NCBI GenBank assembly: GCA_024408235.1
Contig: JAKSVF010000003.1
Coordinates: 1-64,000, forward strand
From: Bacilli bacterium
GTDB taxonomy: Bacteria > Bacillota_I > Bacilli_A > RFN20 > CAG-826
Direction of reading: 5' to 3'
Length of the DNA stretch: 64,000 nucleotides
Shown: piece by piece, positions 16,073 to 25,269 of the stretch
Position numbering within the stretch: position 1 is the stretch's first letter
Layout of the letters: each line of letters starts with the position of its first letter
Notes under the pieces: generated by a model
What the model was told of the DNA's origin: nothing
The model's input: only the letters and a program-made list of their open reading frames with translations
The model's database searches: none
Translations under genes and position numbers: made by a program

Positions 16073-17389
16073 TTATTCTTCTGCCTGTTTATACATCCAA
16101 TCGTTCCAAGGGAAGTTCTTCCATGTATTTACATGGAGTCGATGCATTTCCTGAACAAGCATAATCGCTTTAGCGCCGAAATGGTCTGAACCTTCAGGTC
16201 TATAGAACTCAAAGAGTTCGCCATTATAGAAGATTGCAAACGTCTTGAAGTCATTCTCAACGTTCATCGTGTACACTTCTTTGTAATCTTCGAATATCTC
16301 AAATGGCTCGCCTAGCTTAGTGCCTTTGTAATGGAGGCCTTCATGATCGATTCTTAATACGCCTTCACCGCAGATTTCTGTAGTGTTTGGGTCTTTTACT
16401 GTCTTATATGGTGGCAGATATCCAAGTTGAACTTTTCGTTCAAAGACATAGTTAGGGTCTTTTCTAATCTCTTTGATGATTTCCGCTCTTTCCCAATCAA
16501 CCCACTTTGATGGAGTCTCAGGGATAACGCAAGTATCATCGAAAGGAAGAAGATCATAATACTCGTTTACGTTCATGCCATTGCCACATTTGGTGCATCT
16601 GCATGAATTGCCTTCAGCCACAATCGAGAATTCCTCCCCACACTTAGGACATTTATAGAGCATGTCATCCCAGTGGGAACATGCCATTTTCTTGATCTTG
16701 TATTTGATTCTTGCGGTCTTGTTCCAAACATAGTCGTCATGGTTAAAGACTTCGTTTATCTTATCTTGAATCTCGTCTCCAGACATGGCTTTTAAATCTT
16801 CTGGGGAGAATAATTTATAGATTTTTGCATAGATTTTGCCAGGTTTATCATGGATATCCACTTTATGAGACATGAGATATGCGCCTTTTAAGTCCATGCA
16901 ATAAATCGGAATGCCATAATGTTTCAAGAACTTGCCAGTTCCCGGAACGATAGGCTGAGACATACCGAACATGGATGATGTTCCTTCTGGCGAGAAAGTT
17001 ACAACATTCCCAAGTTTGATTGCCCTGTGCATGCCGGCGATAGATACCATGTCGCTTGCGAAGTTTTTCTTTGGGATGACGTTTACAAGATGGAACAGGA
17101 ATCTGAATTTTTTTCTAAAGAACTCGTTATATCCCGCGAGCATGTTGAACTGTCTAGGATAGATGCCGAGTTGGAGGAATAAGTAGTCTCTTCTTGAGAG
17201 ATGATTCCAGATTAGGAAACATGGTCCTGGTTCTTTTCTTATATCATCGACCATCTCGATTTTAGCGTGATATGGAGCCGCAACGATATGCGCGAGCACG
17301 TTATATGCCCACCACACAATAGGGTTTGTCTTTTTTATTTTGCGACGCTCTTCTTCTTGCTGAAGCGTCAATTTAGGTTTCTTAGCCAT
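16073..17389 (-). CDS. PlsC-like acyltransferase with a zinc ribbon
   Basis: Predicted membrane-associated 1-acyl-glycerol-3-phosphate acyltransferase (438 residues). The acyltransferase domain is at about 30-215, with the HX4D catalytic motif in NHLSRRDYLF near residue 62 and the substrate motif FSPEGTSSMFG near 132. It is about twice the length of plain PlsC. The extra C-terminal half has a zinc ribbon, CPKCGEEF and CRCTKCGN, near 245-270 and a beta-rich tail. Such extended forms occur in Firmicutes. GAGGT precedes the ATG at 17389. The acyl donor and exact acceptor are unknown. Confidence 0.8.
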   Translation of the reverse strand: MAKKPKLTLQQEEERRKIKKTNPIVWWAYNVLAHIVAAPYHAKIEMVDDIRKEPGPCFLIWNHLSRRDYLFLQLGIYPRQFNMLAGYNEFFRKKFRFLFHLVNVIPKKNFASDMVSIAGMHRAIKLGNVVTFSPEGTSSMFGMSQPIVPGTGKFLKHYGIPIYCMDLKGAYLMSHKVDIHDKPGKIYAKIYKLFSPEDLKAMSGDEIQDKINEVFNHDDYVWNKTARIKYKIKKMACSHWDDMLYKCPKCGEEFSIVAEGNSCRCTKCGNGMNVNEYYDLLPFDDTCVIPETPSKWVDWERAEIIKEIRKDPNYVFERKVQLGYLPPYKTVKDPNTTEICGEGVLRIDHEGLHYKGTKLGEPFEIFEDYKEVYTMNVENDFKTFAIFYNGELFEFYRPEGSDHFGAKAIMLVQEMHRLHVNTWKNFPWNDWMYKQAEE

Positions 17390-17517
17390 AAAGGTACCTC
17401 TTCTGATGTGAATTATACTATTAAGTGGGACATTGGGAATCTCTTAAAACAGCTCGTCTAAGGAGAATCACAAGATTGTATATTACATTTACCATCTCTC
17501 TAGAAGATACCACCTAG

Positions 17518-17543
17518 GAAAAAAGAAAAGCCACCGAAGTGGC
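17518..17543 (-). terminator. Rho-independent terminator after the GH2 gene
   Basis: GCCAC (17530-17534), loop CGAA, GTGGC (17539-17543). Read on the minus strand it has a TTCG tetraloop and is followed by TTTTCTTTTTT. Confidence 0.85.
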
Positions 17544-17548
17544 ATTCT

Positions 17549-19921
17549 TTAGATTATTTCAACAGTTGTCGAGGCGTTTCCAAATGGAGATGAGCATTCA
17601 ATAGAGGCTTTCCCTTTCGCGATTGGCGCAAAGACGGCAAGGGCTTCACCGAAGTTGGTGTCAGACACATCGGTTATATAACCGCGTTTATTGTAAGCTC
17701 CACCGTGTCCAAATCCTACGAGTTCAAGATTCTCCATCTTTTCGATCTTGATGTCTCCTCTAGCGCTTGAGATAAGCATGCCGTTTTCGTCTGTGTATCT
17801 CATTCTGACGTAAACGAGTCCATCGCTACCGACTTCCACCGCTTCTGGTTCTAGCCTTAATGTTGGAATGGAACCTCCAGAATTCAATGTGACTTCCGCA
17901 AGAACATTGTTTGTCTTGTCATAGGATATAGCTTTAAGCTCACCTGGCTGATATTTGACTTTGAAGATTGTTCTAGCGTCATTATGCATCTTCTTTGTTG
18001 CGAGTTTTTTACCGTTGAGTGCAAGGGTGATATGATCACATTCGGCATAGACTTCAACTTCAGTTGTCAATCCTTCGCATCCAGGATAGTTCCACGAACG
18101 TTCCGCTCTGGAGAACTTCCAGCTAGAAGGCGAATGTCTTTTCTTGTAATGATATGGAGGGATGACTCCCATATTGATTGGATCTAATCCGAAGACGACA
18201 CGTGTGTAATCCGATTCAGATGTAAGCTTTCCTGTTATGTCGATACGGCCAGAACCGGCTGTTAACCAACCGACTTGATGAGAGAAGTCGTTATCGCAAT
18301 AGTCGCCTGTTGTCCAGGAGCCGATTCCGACTTCACCTAAATAGTCGAACCCCGCCCACACGAAGTCTCCGATCAGTCTTGGATTATTCCTTGCTATAGT
18401 CATGAATTTATAGGCGTCGGAGCAGAATGTCTCTGAACCAAGAATCATTCTATTTGGGTAATGTTTTAAGTCTCTCTTATATCTATTGATACCGTAGTTA
18501 TAACCTGCGGCATCCATATTGGCGAAAGCGTCCCTAGTCTTAACATTTGAACCATGGAGTGTTGCGCCAAATTTCATAAACCCGGCGCCTAATAATCCCG
18601 CTAAATCGTTGAAGAATTCAGATCCAACTGATTGTTTTTTCTTCTTTGAAGAGGAGTTTGCGGTCTTTTCTGCCTTTTTATCGCTATAGACACCAAATCC
18701 AAGTGAATAGAGGTAATTGAAGAAGATGTTAACTCCACAGGAGACGTATCTTGTGTCATCTAGCTCATGCAAGTATTCTGTGAATGACTTTGTTAATTCA
18801 ATTCCGCGTTTTTCGCCTGTTTCAGCCACTTCGTTTCCAGTCGAATAGAGAATGACGGATGGATGGTTGAAATCTTTATCAACAATGTTTTTCAGGCCTT
18901 CTTTCCAAGTTACGGCTGCGAATGATGCGCAGTCAAACTGGGTCTTATGGATATACCAGGCGTCAGCATACTCATCCATTACAAGAATTCCCATTTCATC
19001 ACATGCGTTTAAAATGTTTTTGGAACAAGGGTTATGAGCAGACCTTAAGGCGTTATAACCCGCTTCTTTGTGGATTCTAACTTTACGATATTCGGCAGCC
19101 TTGTGGCTTCTAGCACCGATTAAACCGTTGTCATGGTGGAAGCACGCGCCTTTCAATATGACTCTCTCACCATTGATTGTGAGACCTTCTTCTTTAGACA
19201 TATGAACGGTCCTAATGCCAAACCTCTCTTTAACGATATGGCCGTTGAAGTTGACTTCTAGTTCATAGAGCTCAGGTGTTTCTGTGCTCCAAAGTTTCGC
19301 ATTTGGAACTACAATCTCCACATTTGCATCGCCATCCGTTGAGACAGAAGCGTTTGTAACAGGTTCGTCCTTATATAGGACCCTACAGTCTATTGTTCCC
19401 GGTGTATTTGTCTTTATATTGGCGGATATTCTTCCTTCTTTATAATCCACCGTCTTTATCTTGATTCCATTGACCAATATGTGGCTCATTGGCAACAGGT
19501 GAATGCTTACATCTCTATAAATACCCGCGCCTGTATACCAACGAGAGTTTGGCTGATCATGGTTGATGGCCACTACTCTTATGATGTTTTTTCCTTCTTT
19601 TAACTGGCAGGTTATGTCAGCGTAGATATCTTCATATCCATAATCGCAATGAGAGACCAAAACATCGTTAACGAAAACATTGGACACCATCATGATGCCT
19701 TCAAATTCAATGACAACCTTTTTTCCTCTCCAGTTTTCTGGAAGGTCGAACTCTTTTACGTATTCGTAATCAAGACCTGCGAAATAGGAGTTATTTGTGC
19801 CTCCCTTGTTTTCAAGTGATCTTTCTTCATAAATCATCGCATCATGAGGAATCGCGATGCTCTTGAAGTTGTTCTCGCCAAGTCGCGAGTATTTCCAACC
19901 GTCATTGAATAAAATGCTCAT
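17549..19921 (-). CDS. Glycoside hydrolase family 2 (beta-galactosidase/beta-glucuronidase type)
   Basis: Retaining glycosidase (790 residues) with no signal peptide, so probably cytosolic. The GH2 sugar-binding jelly roll is at about 1-150 (RWYTGAGIYRDV), an Ig-like domain at 155-245, and the TIM barrel at 250-550, with LKGACFHHDNGLIGA, the acid/base Glu in YSTGNEVAETG and the nucleophile in ILGSETF. Two beta domains follow. An insertion in the barrel, near 410-430, is rich in Lys and Ser. It lies downstream of a GPH sugar transporter in the same orientation, so it probably cleaves the imported glycoside. Sequence alone does not separate galactosidase from glucuronidase. Confidence 0.9.
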   Translation of the reverse strand: MSILFNDGWKYSRLGENNFKSIAIPHDAMIYEERSLENKGGTNNSYFAGLDYEYVKEFDLPENWRGKKVVIEFEGIMMVSNVFVNDVLVSHCDYGYEDIYADITCQLKEGKNIIRVVAINHDQPNSRWYTGAGIYRDVSIHLLPMSHILVNGIKIKTVDYKEGRISANIKTNTPGTIDCRVLYKDEPVTNASVSTDGDANVEIVVPNAKLWSTETPELYELEVNFNGHIVKERFGIRTVHMSKEEGLTINGERVILKGACFHHDNGLIGARSHKAAEYRKVRIHKEAGYNALRSAHNPCSKNILNACDEMGILVMDEYADAWYIHKTQFDCASFAAVTWKEGLKNIVDKDFNHPSVILYSTGNEVAETGEKRGIELTKSFTEYLHELDDTRYVSCGVNIFFNYLYSLGFGVYSDKKAEKTANSSSKKKKQSVGSEFFNDLAGLLGAGFMKFGATLHGSNVKTRDAFANMDAAGYNYGINRYKRDLKHYPNRMILGSETFCSDAYKFMTIARNNPRLIGDFVWAGFDYLGEVGIGSWTTGDYCDNDFSHQVGWLTAGSGRIDITGKLTSESDYTRVVFGLDPINMGVIPPYHYKKRHSPSSWKFSRAERSWNYPGCEGLTTEVEVYAECDHITLALNGKKLATKKMHNDARTIFKVKYQPGELKAISYDKTNNVLAEVTLNSGGSIPTLRLEPEAVEVGSDGLVYVRMRYTDENGMLISSARGDIKIEKMENLELVGFGHGGAYNKRGYITDVSDTNFGEALAVFAPIAKGKASIECSSPFGNASTTVEII

Positions 19922-20004
19922 AATATGTCCTCTTAGTCTTTTTTATTCTACCAAATTATTCGATTACACAAACGACAGTTTATGACTTAAAGAAATCAAT
20001 TTGT

Positions 20005-20037
20005 GAAAATGAAAAGGGCAACCTCTCGATTGCCCTT
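20005..20037 (-). terminator. Rho-independent terminator after the GPH transporter gene
   Basis: AAGGGCAA (20014-20021) pairs with TTGCCCTT (20030-20037). TTCATTTTC follows on the minus strand and AGTTTTTT on the plus strand. It partly uncouples the transporter from the GH2 gene. Confidence 0.8.
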
Positions 20038-20052
20038 AGTTTTTTAACCTAA

Positions 20053-22062
20053 TTAAGCTACGTATTCAGGTAAGCCTGCAGCAACACGTGCTTTGTTGAG
20101 ATCGACTCTTGCGTTCTCAAGTGCTTCTGCTTCCTTAGCTGCTCTAGCTTCTTTGACTTCTGCTGGGATTGCAGCTTCTTTTGCCGCTTTCTTTGCATCT
20201 GCATCAGCCTTCTTAGCTGCTGCCTTTGCATCATTCTCTGCCTTCTTAGCTAAGAACTTCTCGTTCTCTGCGTCGAAGTCTAATCCCTTCTTTTCGCAGT
20301 CTTTCTTTAACTGATCAACACGAGCCTCTTCAACGAGTCTTGCGTTCTCAGCTGCTTCCTGTTCTGCTCTGACAGCTGGTTCAACCCATTCACCGCCTGC
20401 AGCAAGGACTTTAGCCTTCTGGTCAGCGACGATTGCGAGGTTATCAACTTTGGAGAACTTCTCGACGTTCATGAAGATGAACATTGCTGCGATTGCGAGG
20501 TAGCAGACACCTTCAACACCGAATGCGAGGGTTGTGTTGAGCATTCTGCCGACTGCTGGCATAGCGTTGTTAAGACCAACGATGATACCGTTACAGACGC
20601 CTGACATAGCGACCATGATTGAGCCATAAACAGCCATTGTGAATCCGTCTGTACGGATGCCGTGGACTGCTTCCTGGTGGTCAAGGACGTTAGCCATTAA
20701 CGCGATTGAGATATACATAGCAGGAGCTGTTCCTAATGCTTTGACGCAGAAGGATGCGACTGCAATACCAGTTGTTGCAGCGATGCCTGTATTAGCAAAG
20801 ACTGGGATGTAGCAGACAGCTGCTGCAAGGAATGCGATGACGCCGCCGAGAGCAATTGTCTTAGATTTTGTGAGTTTTGCAGCGATAGGCCAGACGATAG
20901 CCATACCTAATGCTGTTGGGATAGCACCAACTGTGTTGATGACTGATGAAACTGAGTTTCCGCCTGTCATTGACTGTGAGTAGAATGACATTGCGTTGTT
21001 CTTCATCTGACCACCGAACTGGTAGAGGAAGAAGAAGATAATGATGAACCACCAATATTTGTCTTTGATACAAACCTTGATCTGGTCAGCCATAGAAACC
21101 TTTTTGACTTCTTTGACTTCTTCGCCTGAAGCAGCAACTGCTTCTGCGTTCTTGACTGCTTCTTCTGTGATTCTCTCACGTGTGAAGAAGTATTCGAGTA
21201 AACAGCCGATGATAAGTGCCGCGACCATGACGATCAAGAGGATTGTCCACCTGGAGTTAGCCTCAGCACGTGTGATTTCAGTTGTGTAATCAACGCCTGG
21301 GATAAGGCTCTTAACGAGGTTGAAGTCGTTTGTTTTTGTGACGCCTTCGCCTAATTCAGCCGCATGAGCAGCGACATAAACATCTGAGAATTTGTATACT
21401 GGTAATAAACCAAGTAAGTCGACTAAGATGCCACCGAACATTCCTGAGACACCAGCTGCAGCAAGCTGAGCTGCCATGATTGCTGTGCCTAAGAGTCCAC
21501 GAGCTCCACCATCACGTGTGGAAAGGTTGACTAATGCGGAGTGTGATGTGTAGTAGAGTGGCCATGCGATTGCATAATAGAGGTTATAACCAACAGCGAT
21601 TAAGATTGATGCAAGAAGCATTCCATCTGTTGGCAATGAGTGACCTGGCAGCATGGACTCGATGATTGTCTGCTCGCCAGCTGCTGCTGGGAGTGGGACG
21701 AGGAATAAGACCAATAATGCAACAGCAACTACCGGCATTCCAATCAAGATCAATGGTCTTGCTTTACCTGCAAGTGAAGGTTTTCTTTCCATCAAACGTC
21801 CGACAAAGAGGTTACCGATAACGATAACGATTGCGGAGATGATAGGAAGGAGTGTCTCGAAGAGTGGAGCCCAGGTTCCCAATCCAAGAACCTTGTCCCA
21901 ATACTGAACGAGCCAAATGTTTACGACGCCATTTGCGAGAAGAGCAAGGATAGGTCCAAGCAAATAACCTAATGCAGCCTCAGGAAATAGCGATACGGTT
22001 GCGCTTTTTATTTTGGTCCTCATTAAAGGGGTCTCAAAAAAGCTTTTTCTTTTTTCAGCCAT
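20053..22062 (-). CDS. GPH-family sugar:cation symporter with long coiled-coil tail
   Basis: Glycoside-pentoside-hexuronide symporter of the MFS superfamily (669 residues). The ATG at 22062 is preferred because AGGAGG lies just upstream; a frame starting at 22134 has no ribosome site. About twelve membrane helices fill the first 540 residues, a little longer than the usual 450-480. The last 110 residues are not membrane-spanning. They are rich in Ala, Lys and Glu with AAKKADADAKKAAKEA-type runs and should form a coiled coil. This tail is unusual for the family. Its GH2 neighbour suggests import of a beta-glycoside. Confidence 0.85.
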   Translation of the reverse strand: MAEKRKSFFETPLMRTKIKSATVSLFPEAALGYLLGPILALLANGVVNIWLVQYWDKVLGLGTWAPLFETLLPIISAIVIVIGNLFVGRLMERKPSLAGKARPLILIGMPVVAVALLVLFLVPLPAAAGEQTIIESMLPGHSLPTDGMLLASILIAVGYNLYYAIAWPLYYTSHSALVNLSTRDGGARGLLGTAIMAAQLAAAGVSGMFGGILVDLLGLLPVYKFSDVYVAAHAAELGEGVTKTNDFNLVKSLIPGVDYTTEITRAEANSRWTILLIVMVAALIIGCLLEYFFTRERITEEAVKNAEAVAASGEEVKEVKKVSMADQIKVCIKDKYWWFIIIFFFLYQFGGQMKNNAMSFYSQSMTGGNSVSSVINTVGAIPTALGMAIVWPIAAKLTKSKTIALGGVIAFLAAAVCYIPVFANTGIAATTGIAVASFCVKALGTAPAMYISIALMANVLDHQEAVHGIRTDGFTMAVYGSIMVAMSGVCNGIIVGLNNAMPAVGRMLNTTLAFGVEGVCYLAIAAMFIFMNVEKFSKVDNLAIVADQKAKVLAAGGEWVEPAVRAEQEAAENARLVEEARVDQLKKDCEKKGLDFDAENEKFLAKKAENDAKAAAKKADADAKKAAKEAAIPAEVKEARAAKEAEALENARVDLNKARVAAGLPEYVA

Positions 22063-22090
22063 AACAGCCTCCTTAATTTTTTGATAGTTA

Positions 22091-22115
22091 ATTATAAACA
22101 CAATTGTAAACAAAA
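22091..22115 (-). promoter_or_regulatory. Promoter and possible operator of the GPH transporter gene
   Basis: Read on the minus strand, TATAAT (22091-22096) is preceded by TGTGTT. The perfect palindrome ACAATTGT (22100-22107) sits just upstream within GTTTACAATTGTGTTTA, a form seen in LacI-family operators. No regulator gene is adjacent. Confidence 0.4.
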
Positions 22116-22235
22116 GAGAGTGGGCAATTCTCAATATGAGCGGTTTTTAGCAAAAGATGTAATTTTTTACGCATGAATTGCGCACAATAATCACTTTTTG
22201 TTCGTTTCTATTCAGGAAACACAGGTCTGTAGAGT

Positions 22236-22279
22236 TAACAAAAAAGCCCTTATTGGAAGGATACTTCCTCTAGGGGCTT
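22236..22279 (-). terminator. Terminator overlapping the 3' end of the MATE gene
   Basis: AAGCCCTTA (from 22244) pairs with the minus-strand complement TAGGGGCTT (to 22279), with an inner GGAAG-GATA-CTTCC stem. The minus strand continues with TTTTTTGTT. The stop codon lies within the hairpin. Confidence 0.75.
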
Positions 22280-23683
22280 AAGAGTTTTTCTTTGGAGCAC
22301 GGTGAGCAATGGTATATAGACGAGATTGACTAATATCCAACTGATTGGGAATGCTGCATAGAGCCAAATGATCGTGTGGAAATATGGCATTTTGAAGAGG
22401 GTGAGCAAGAACAATATACGGGTTCCGGTGCAACCAACAAGGGTGAGTATCGCAGGTGGCGTGGATTGTTTCATTCCCCTTAAATAGTTACCGTTGATGT
22501 CCATCCAACCATCTAACCAGTATGTGAATAGCAAGAGGAACATTCTTTCTCTTCCTGCCGCAAGAGCGTTAGCGGCAACGATACCTTCTCCATCTTCTAT
22601 AAATATTGATAATAGTTGGTTAGGAATGATCGTGCAGACGATGACGCAGAGAACCCACGCGATCATCATCCAGCTGACGGCATACCAATAGCATTTCTTT
22701 ATGTTCTTGGCGTTCATGGCGCCTAAGTTCTGTCCGGTAAATGAGATGATCCCCACTGCCCAAGCATCAAGGAGATGGAATATATAACCTTCCACTTGAG
22801 CGGATGCGGCCGCCCCTGCAACGATTTCGTCCTGAGAGATTGTTACCCCATCAATAACCGTGTTGCTGATGGAATATAAACTTGATTGGATGATGACGTT
22901 TGGAATTGAGAAAGCAAGACCCTGTATTCCTGCAGGAATTCCAATTCTAAATATCTCTTTTGCGGCAACCTTATCAATTGCGATGTTTCTGAAATTGAGG
23001 TTAACGAAAACGGTTTTGGAGAATATGAACCAAAGTATTGTTAATGTGGCGGATACGCCTTCGGATATAACGGTCGCTAAGGCGACCCCGAGAACGTCCA
23101 TATGCAGGAAATACACAAAGACAAAATCAAAAACAACATTGATGATTCCGGATATGATGAGCATGTATAAAGGCCTCTTTGAGTCACCTAACGCTCTGAG
23201 GATTTGGGTTCCGAAGTTATAAATCATGAGGAGAGGAACTCCGATGAAATAAACCTTCAGGTAGAGTGCAGCATTTTCAATCATGCTCGCTGGAGTATCC
23301 ATCCATTCGAGGAATGTTCTAGCCATGAAGAAGCCAAAGATGCCGACCACCACTCCACCGATCATTGCGATTAACATGGCGGTGTTCAATATTCTTTGAG
23401 CTCTATCTTTGTTTCCAGATCCCTTGGCGGTTGATATACAGACATTAGCTCCGGTAGCTAACGATACAAGAACGATGATAATCAGATTGATTAGCGCAGT
23501 GTTTGTTCCTATCGCGGCCATCGATGTAGAGCCGCCACCAAATTTTGAAACGGTCCATAAGTCGATAGTTGTATATAGCAACTGGAAAACCGATGTCAGC
23601 ATTAAAGGAATAACAAAGACAGGCATCTTCCAGAAGAGGTTGCCTTTTGTTAAATCTAGTTCGCTATTCTTAAATACCTTCAT
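22250..23683 (-). CDS. MATE family efflux transporter
   Basis: Integral membrane exporter (477 residues) with about twelve hydrophobic helices in two similar halves. It has the family look of QLLYTTIDLWTVSKFGG in helix 1 and LVSLATGANVCIS in the second helix region. NorM/DinF-type proteins extrude cationic drugs or metabolites using sodium or proton gradients; no substrate can be read here. The ATG is the first in frame and the gene ends inside its own terminator. It is probably a single-gene unit or cotranscribed with the GNAT-MGMT gene 30 bp upstream. Confidence 0.9.
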   Translation of the reverse strand: MKVFKNSELDLTKGNLFWKMPVFVIPLMLTSVFQLLYTTIDLWTVSKFGGGSTSMAAIGTNTALINLIIIVLVSLATGANVCISTAKGSGNKDRAQRILNTAMLIAMIGGVVVGIFGFFMARTFLEWMDTPASMIENAALYLKVYFIGVPLLMIYNFGTQILRALGDSKRPLYMLIISGIINVVFDFVFVYFLHMDVLGVALATVISEGVSATLTILWFIFSKTVFVNLNFRNIAIDKVAAKEIFRIGIPAGIQGLAFSIPNVIIQSSLYSISNTVIDGVTISQDEIVAGAAASAQVEGYIFHLLDAWAVGIISFTGQNLGAMNAKNIKKCYWYAVSWMMIAWVLCVIVCTIIPNQLLSIFIEDGEGIVAANALAAGRERMFLLLFTYWLDGWMDINGNYLRGMKQSTPPAILTLVGCTGTRILFLLTLFKMPYFHTIIWLYAAFPISWILVNLVYIPLLTVLQRKTLKPLEEVSFQ

Positions 23684-23712
23684 AAGCGGGCATTAATTGT
23701 AGACCGCAAAAA

Positions 23713-24567
23713 TTAATAAGCAACATAAAGGTACTTTTTGATGTCGACTTTGCCGTCAACTACGACAATTCCATCCTTTTCAAGCCTTTTCCTTTGTTCT
23801 TCCATTCCACCTGGAAGCCCAAAGTTCTTTGCGAGGCATCCTTGAGAATTAACGACTTTATAGCAAGGGTATTTATCAGGTTCAGGGTTGTTGTGGAGTA
23901 TATTTCCCACCACTCTTGCGAGTTTCTTGTCGCCTAACCAAGTGGCGATATCACCATAGGTGGCAACTTTGCCACACGGAATCGTTAAAAGATATCGATA
24001 AACCCTTTCGTTTAATGGAACGCGTTTATTCCATAGAACCCTTCCTGTAGACTCTTCCTTGGTTCCCATTCTTGTTTCGTATATGAATGATTTGTAATCG
24101 ACAAACCCAAGCTTATGTTGGACGCGAGCGGATTGTGAATTGAAGTTAAAACTGCAGCAAGTTAAGCAGTCGGCACCAAAAACATCGAATAGATATTTTA
24201 TCAAAGCCTCGGCAGCTTCTGGCATGAGGCCCATGCCCCAATATGCCTTGCTCAGCACAAAACCTAGTTCTTTCACATTCAAATCATCAAGCTCAGGGTA
24301 ATGCTCTTTGTTTGTGGATTCGACCCCTATTGAGCCAATTACCTTGTCGCCATCGACAATTGCAAAAACATTTTTCTCTTCAATAAACAAATTCAATATG
24401 TTCTGGGACTCATCCATGGAGGTATGACATGGCCAGCCAGCCATTTCACCCACTCCCGGCACACTTGCATATTCAAAGAAGTCCGACAAATCGGAGTGTT
24501 TAAATGGCCTCAAGAGAAGCCTTTTGGTCCTTATTTCTATATTTGAATTATCAAATGTCTTATCCAT
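23713..24567 (-). CDS. GNAT acetyltransferase fused to an MGMT/ATL-like domain
   Basis: A 284-residue two-domain protein. The first part (about 5-165) is a RimJ/RimL-type GNAT domain beginning IEIRTKRLLLRPF, with the acetyl-CoA region KAYWGMGLMPEAAEALIKYLF. The second (about 175-284) matches the C-terminal DNA-binding domain of O6-alkylguanine-DNA alkyltransferases: RVYRYLLTIPCGKVATYGDIA, then YPCYKVVNSQG, then LPGGMEEQRKRLEKDGI. The usual active motif is PCHRV; Cys is kept but His is replaced by Tyr. It may therefore be a weak alkyltransferase or an ATL-like lesion-binding protein. ATG 24567 is preferred; ATG 24606 adds 13 residues, and neither has a clear ribosome site. Confidence 0.8.
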   Translation of the reverse strand: MDKTFDNSNIEIRTKRLLLRPFKHSDLSDFFEYASVPGVGEMAGWPCHTSMDESQNILNLFIEEKNVFAIVDGDKVIGSIGVESTNKEHYPELDDLNVKELGFVLSKAYWGMGLMPEAAEALIKYLFDVFGADCLTCCSFNFNSQSARVQHKLGFVDYKSFIYETRMGTKEESTGRVLWNKRVPLNERVYRYLLTIPCGKVATYGDIATWLGDKKLARVVGNILHNNPEPDKYPCYKVVNSQGCLAKNFGLPGGMEEQRKRLEKDGIVVVDGKVDIKKYLYVAY

Positions 24568-24631
24568 ATGTTTCTTATACTCTAAATAACATTTTATATC
24601 ACCCATTGATGTACGGAAATGGGTTCATGGG

Positions 24632-24662
24632 TAAAGAAAAACCGGACCATATGATCCGGTTT
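24632..24662 (-). terminator. Terminator of the tRNA-Asn/tRNA-Glu unit
   Basis: AAACCGGA (24639-24646) pairs with TCCGGTTT (24655-24662), followed on the minus strand by TTCTTT. Confidence 0.85.
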
Positions 24663-24673
24663 AATTCGTCTGT

Positions 24674-24748
24674 TGGTGACCCGTACGGGACTCGAACCCA
24701 TGAACCCACCGTGAAAGGGTGGTGTCTTAACCGCTTGACGAACGGGCC
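24674..24748 (-). tRNA. tRNA-Glu (TTC)
   Basis: Full cloverleaf on the minus strand: acceptor GGCCCGT/ACGGGTC, anticodon loop CTTTCAC with anticodon TTC, T loop TTCGAGT and encoded CCA. It is cotranscribed with tRNA-Asn, 4 bp away. Confidence 0.95.
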
Positions 24749-24752
24749 ATCC

Positions 24753-24827
24753 TGGCGCTAACTAGAGGGCTCGAACCTCCAACCGATCGGTTAACAGCCG
24801 ATTGCTCTGCCATTGAGCTAAGTTAGC
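24753..24827 (-). tRNA. tRNA-Asn (GTT)
   Basis: Full cloverleaf on the minus strand: acceptor GCTAACT/AGTTAGC, anticodon loop CTGTTAA with anticodon GTT, T loop TTCGAGC and encoded CCA (24753-24755). It is first of the two-tRNA unit. Confidence 0.95.
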
Positions 24828-24918
24828 ACTAGACTTCACGCTTCTTTAAAAGCGCTCAAATATATTAAGCAAATAGAATGAGATTTGCAACAAGAAATAA
24901 ACCAAGATTTCATCTTTA

Positions 24919-24946
24919 ATAATAAAAGCGGCCCATATTGACCGCT
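24919..24946 (-). terminator. Terminator after the acyl carrier protein gene
   Basis: AGCGG (24927-24931) pairs with CCGCT (24942-24946), followed on the minus strand by TTTATTATT. The stem is short. Confidence 0.65.
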
Positions 24947-24963
24947 CTTATTGGTGTAAGTTT

Positions 24964-25197
24964 TTATTTTGAAGCGATTTTGGAATCGATCTTGCCAAGT
25001 AAGTCACCAACCGTTTTGAACTCGGCGAGTTCTTCAGTAGCGAACTGGATTCCATATTTATCTTCTAAATCAAGACACATTTCAACGACATCAAGGCTGT
25101 CCAAACCTAAATCTTTTAGTGCCCTGTCATCTGATACTGTGTCTGTGCCGATCTTGTCGGCTAAGAATTTTCTGATTTCTTCAACTTGTGTACTCAT
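24964..25197 (-). CDS. acpP: Acyl carrier protein
   Basis: A 77-residue acidic helical carrier for acyl chains in fatty-acid synthesis. The phosphopantetheine site is LGLDSLDVVEM near residue 33, with Ser of DSL as the attachment residue. Length and helices are typical of AcpP. It sits just downstream of the Tad operon but has its own terminator; no other fatty-acid synthesis gene is adjacent, which is unusual because acpP often lies beside plsX or fabF. Confidence 0.93.
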   Translation of the reverse strand: MSTQVEEIRKFLADKIGTDTVSDDRALKDLGLDSLDVVEMCLDLEDKYGIQFATEELAEFKTVGDLLGKIDSKIASK

Positions 25198-25269
25198 AAT
25201 GTGTTACCTCGATGTGATTATAGTGCAATTTATAACTTTGTAAAACGAGTTTCAAGTTGTAATTTGTAG

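Noticed and set aside
20053-22134. A longer start for the GPH transporter
   Set aside because: The 24 extra codons lie over the promoter; AGGAGG precedes the ATG at 22062.
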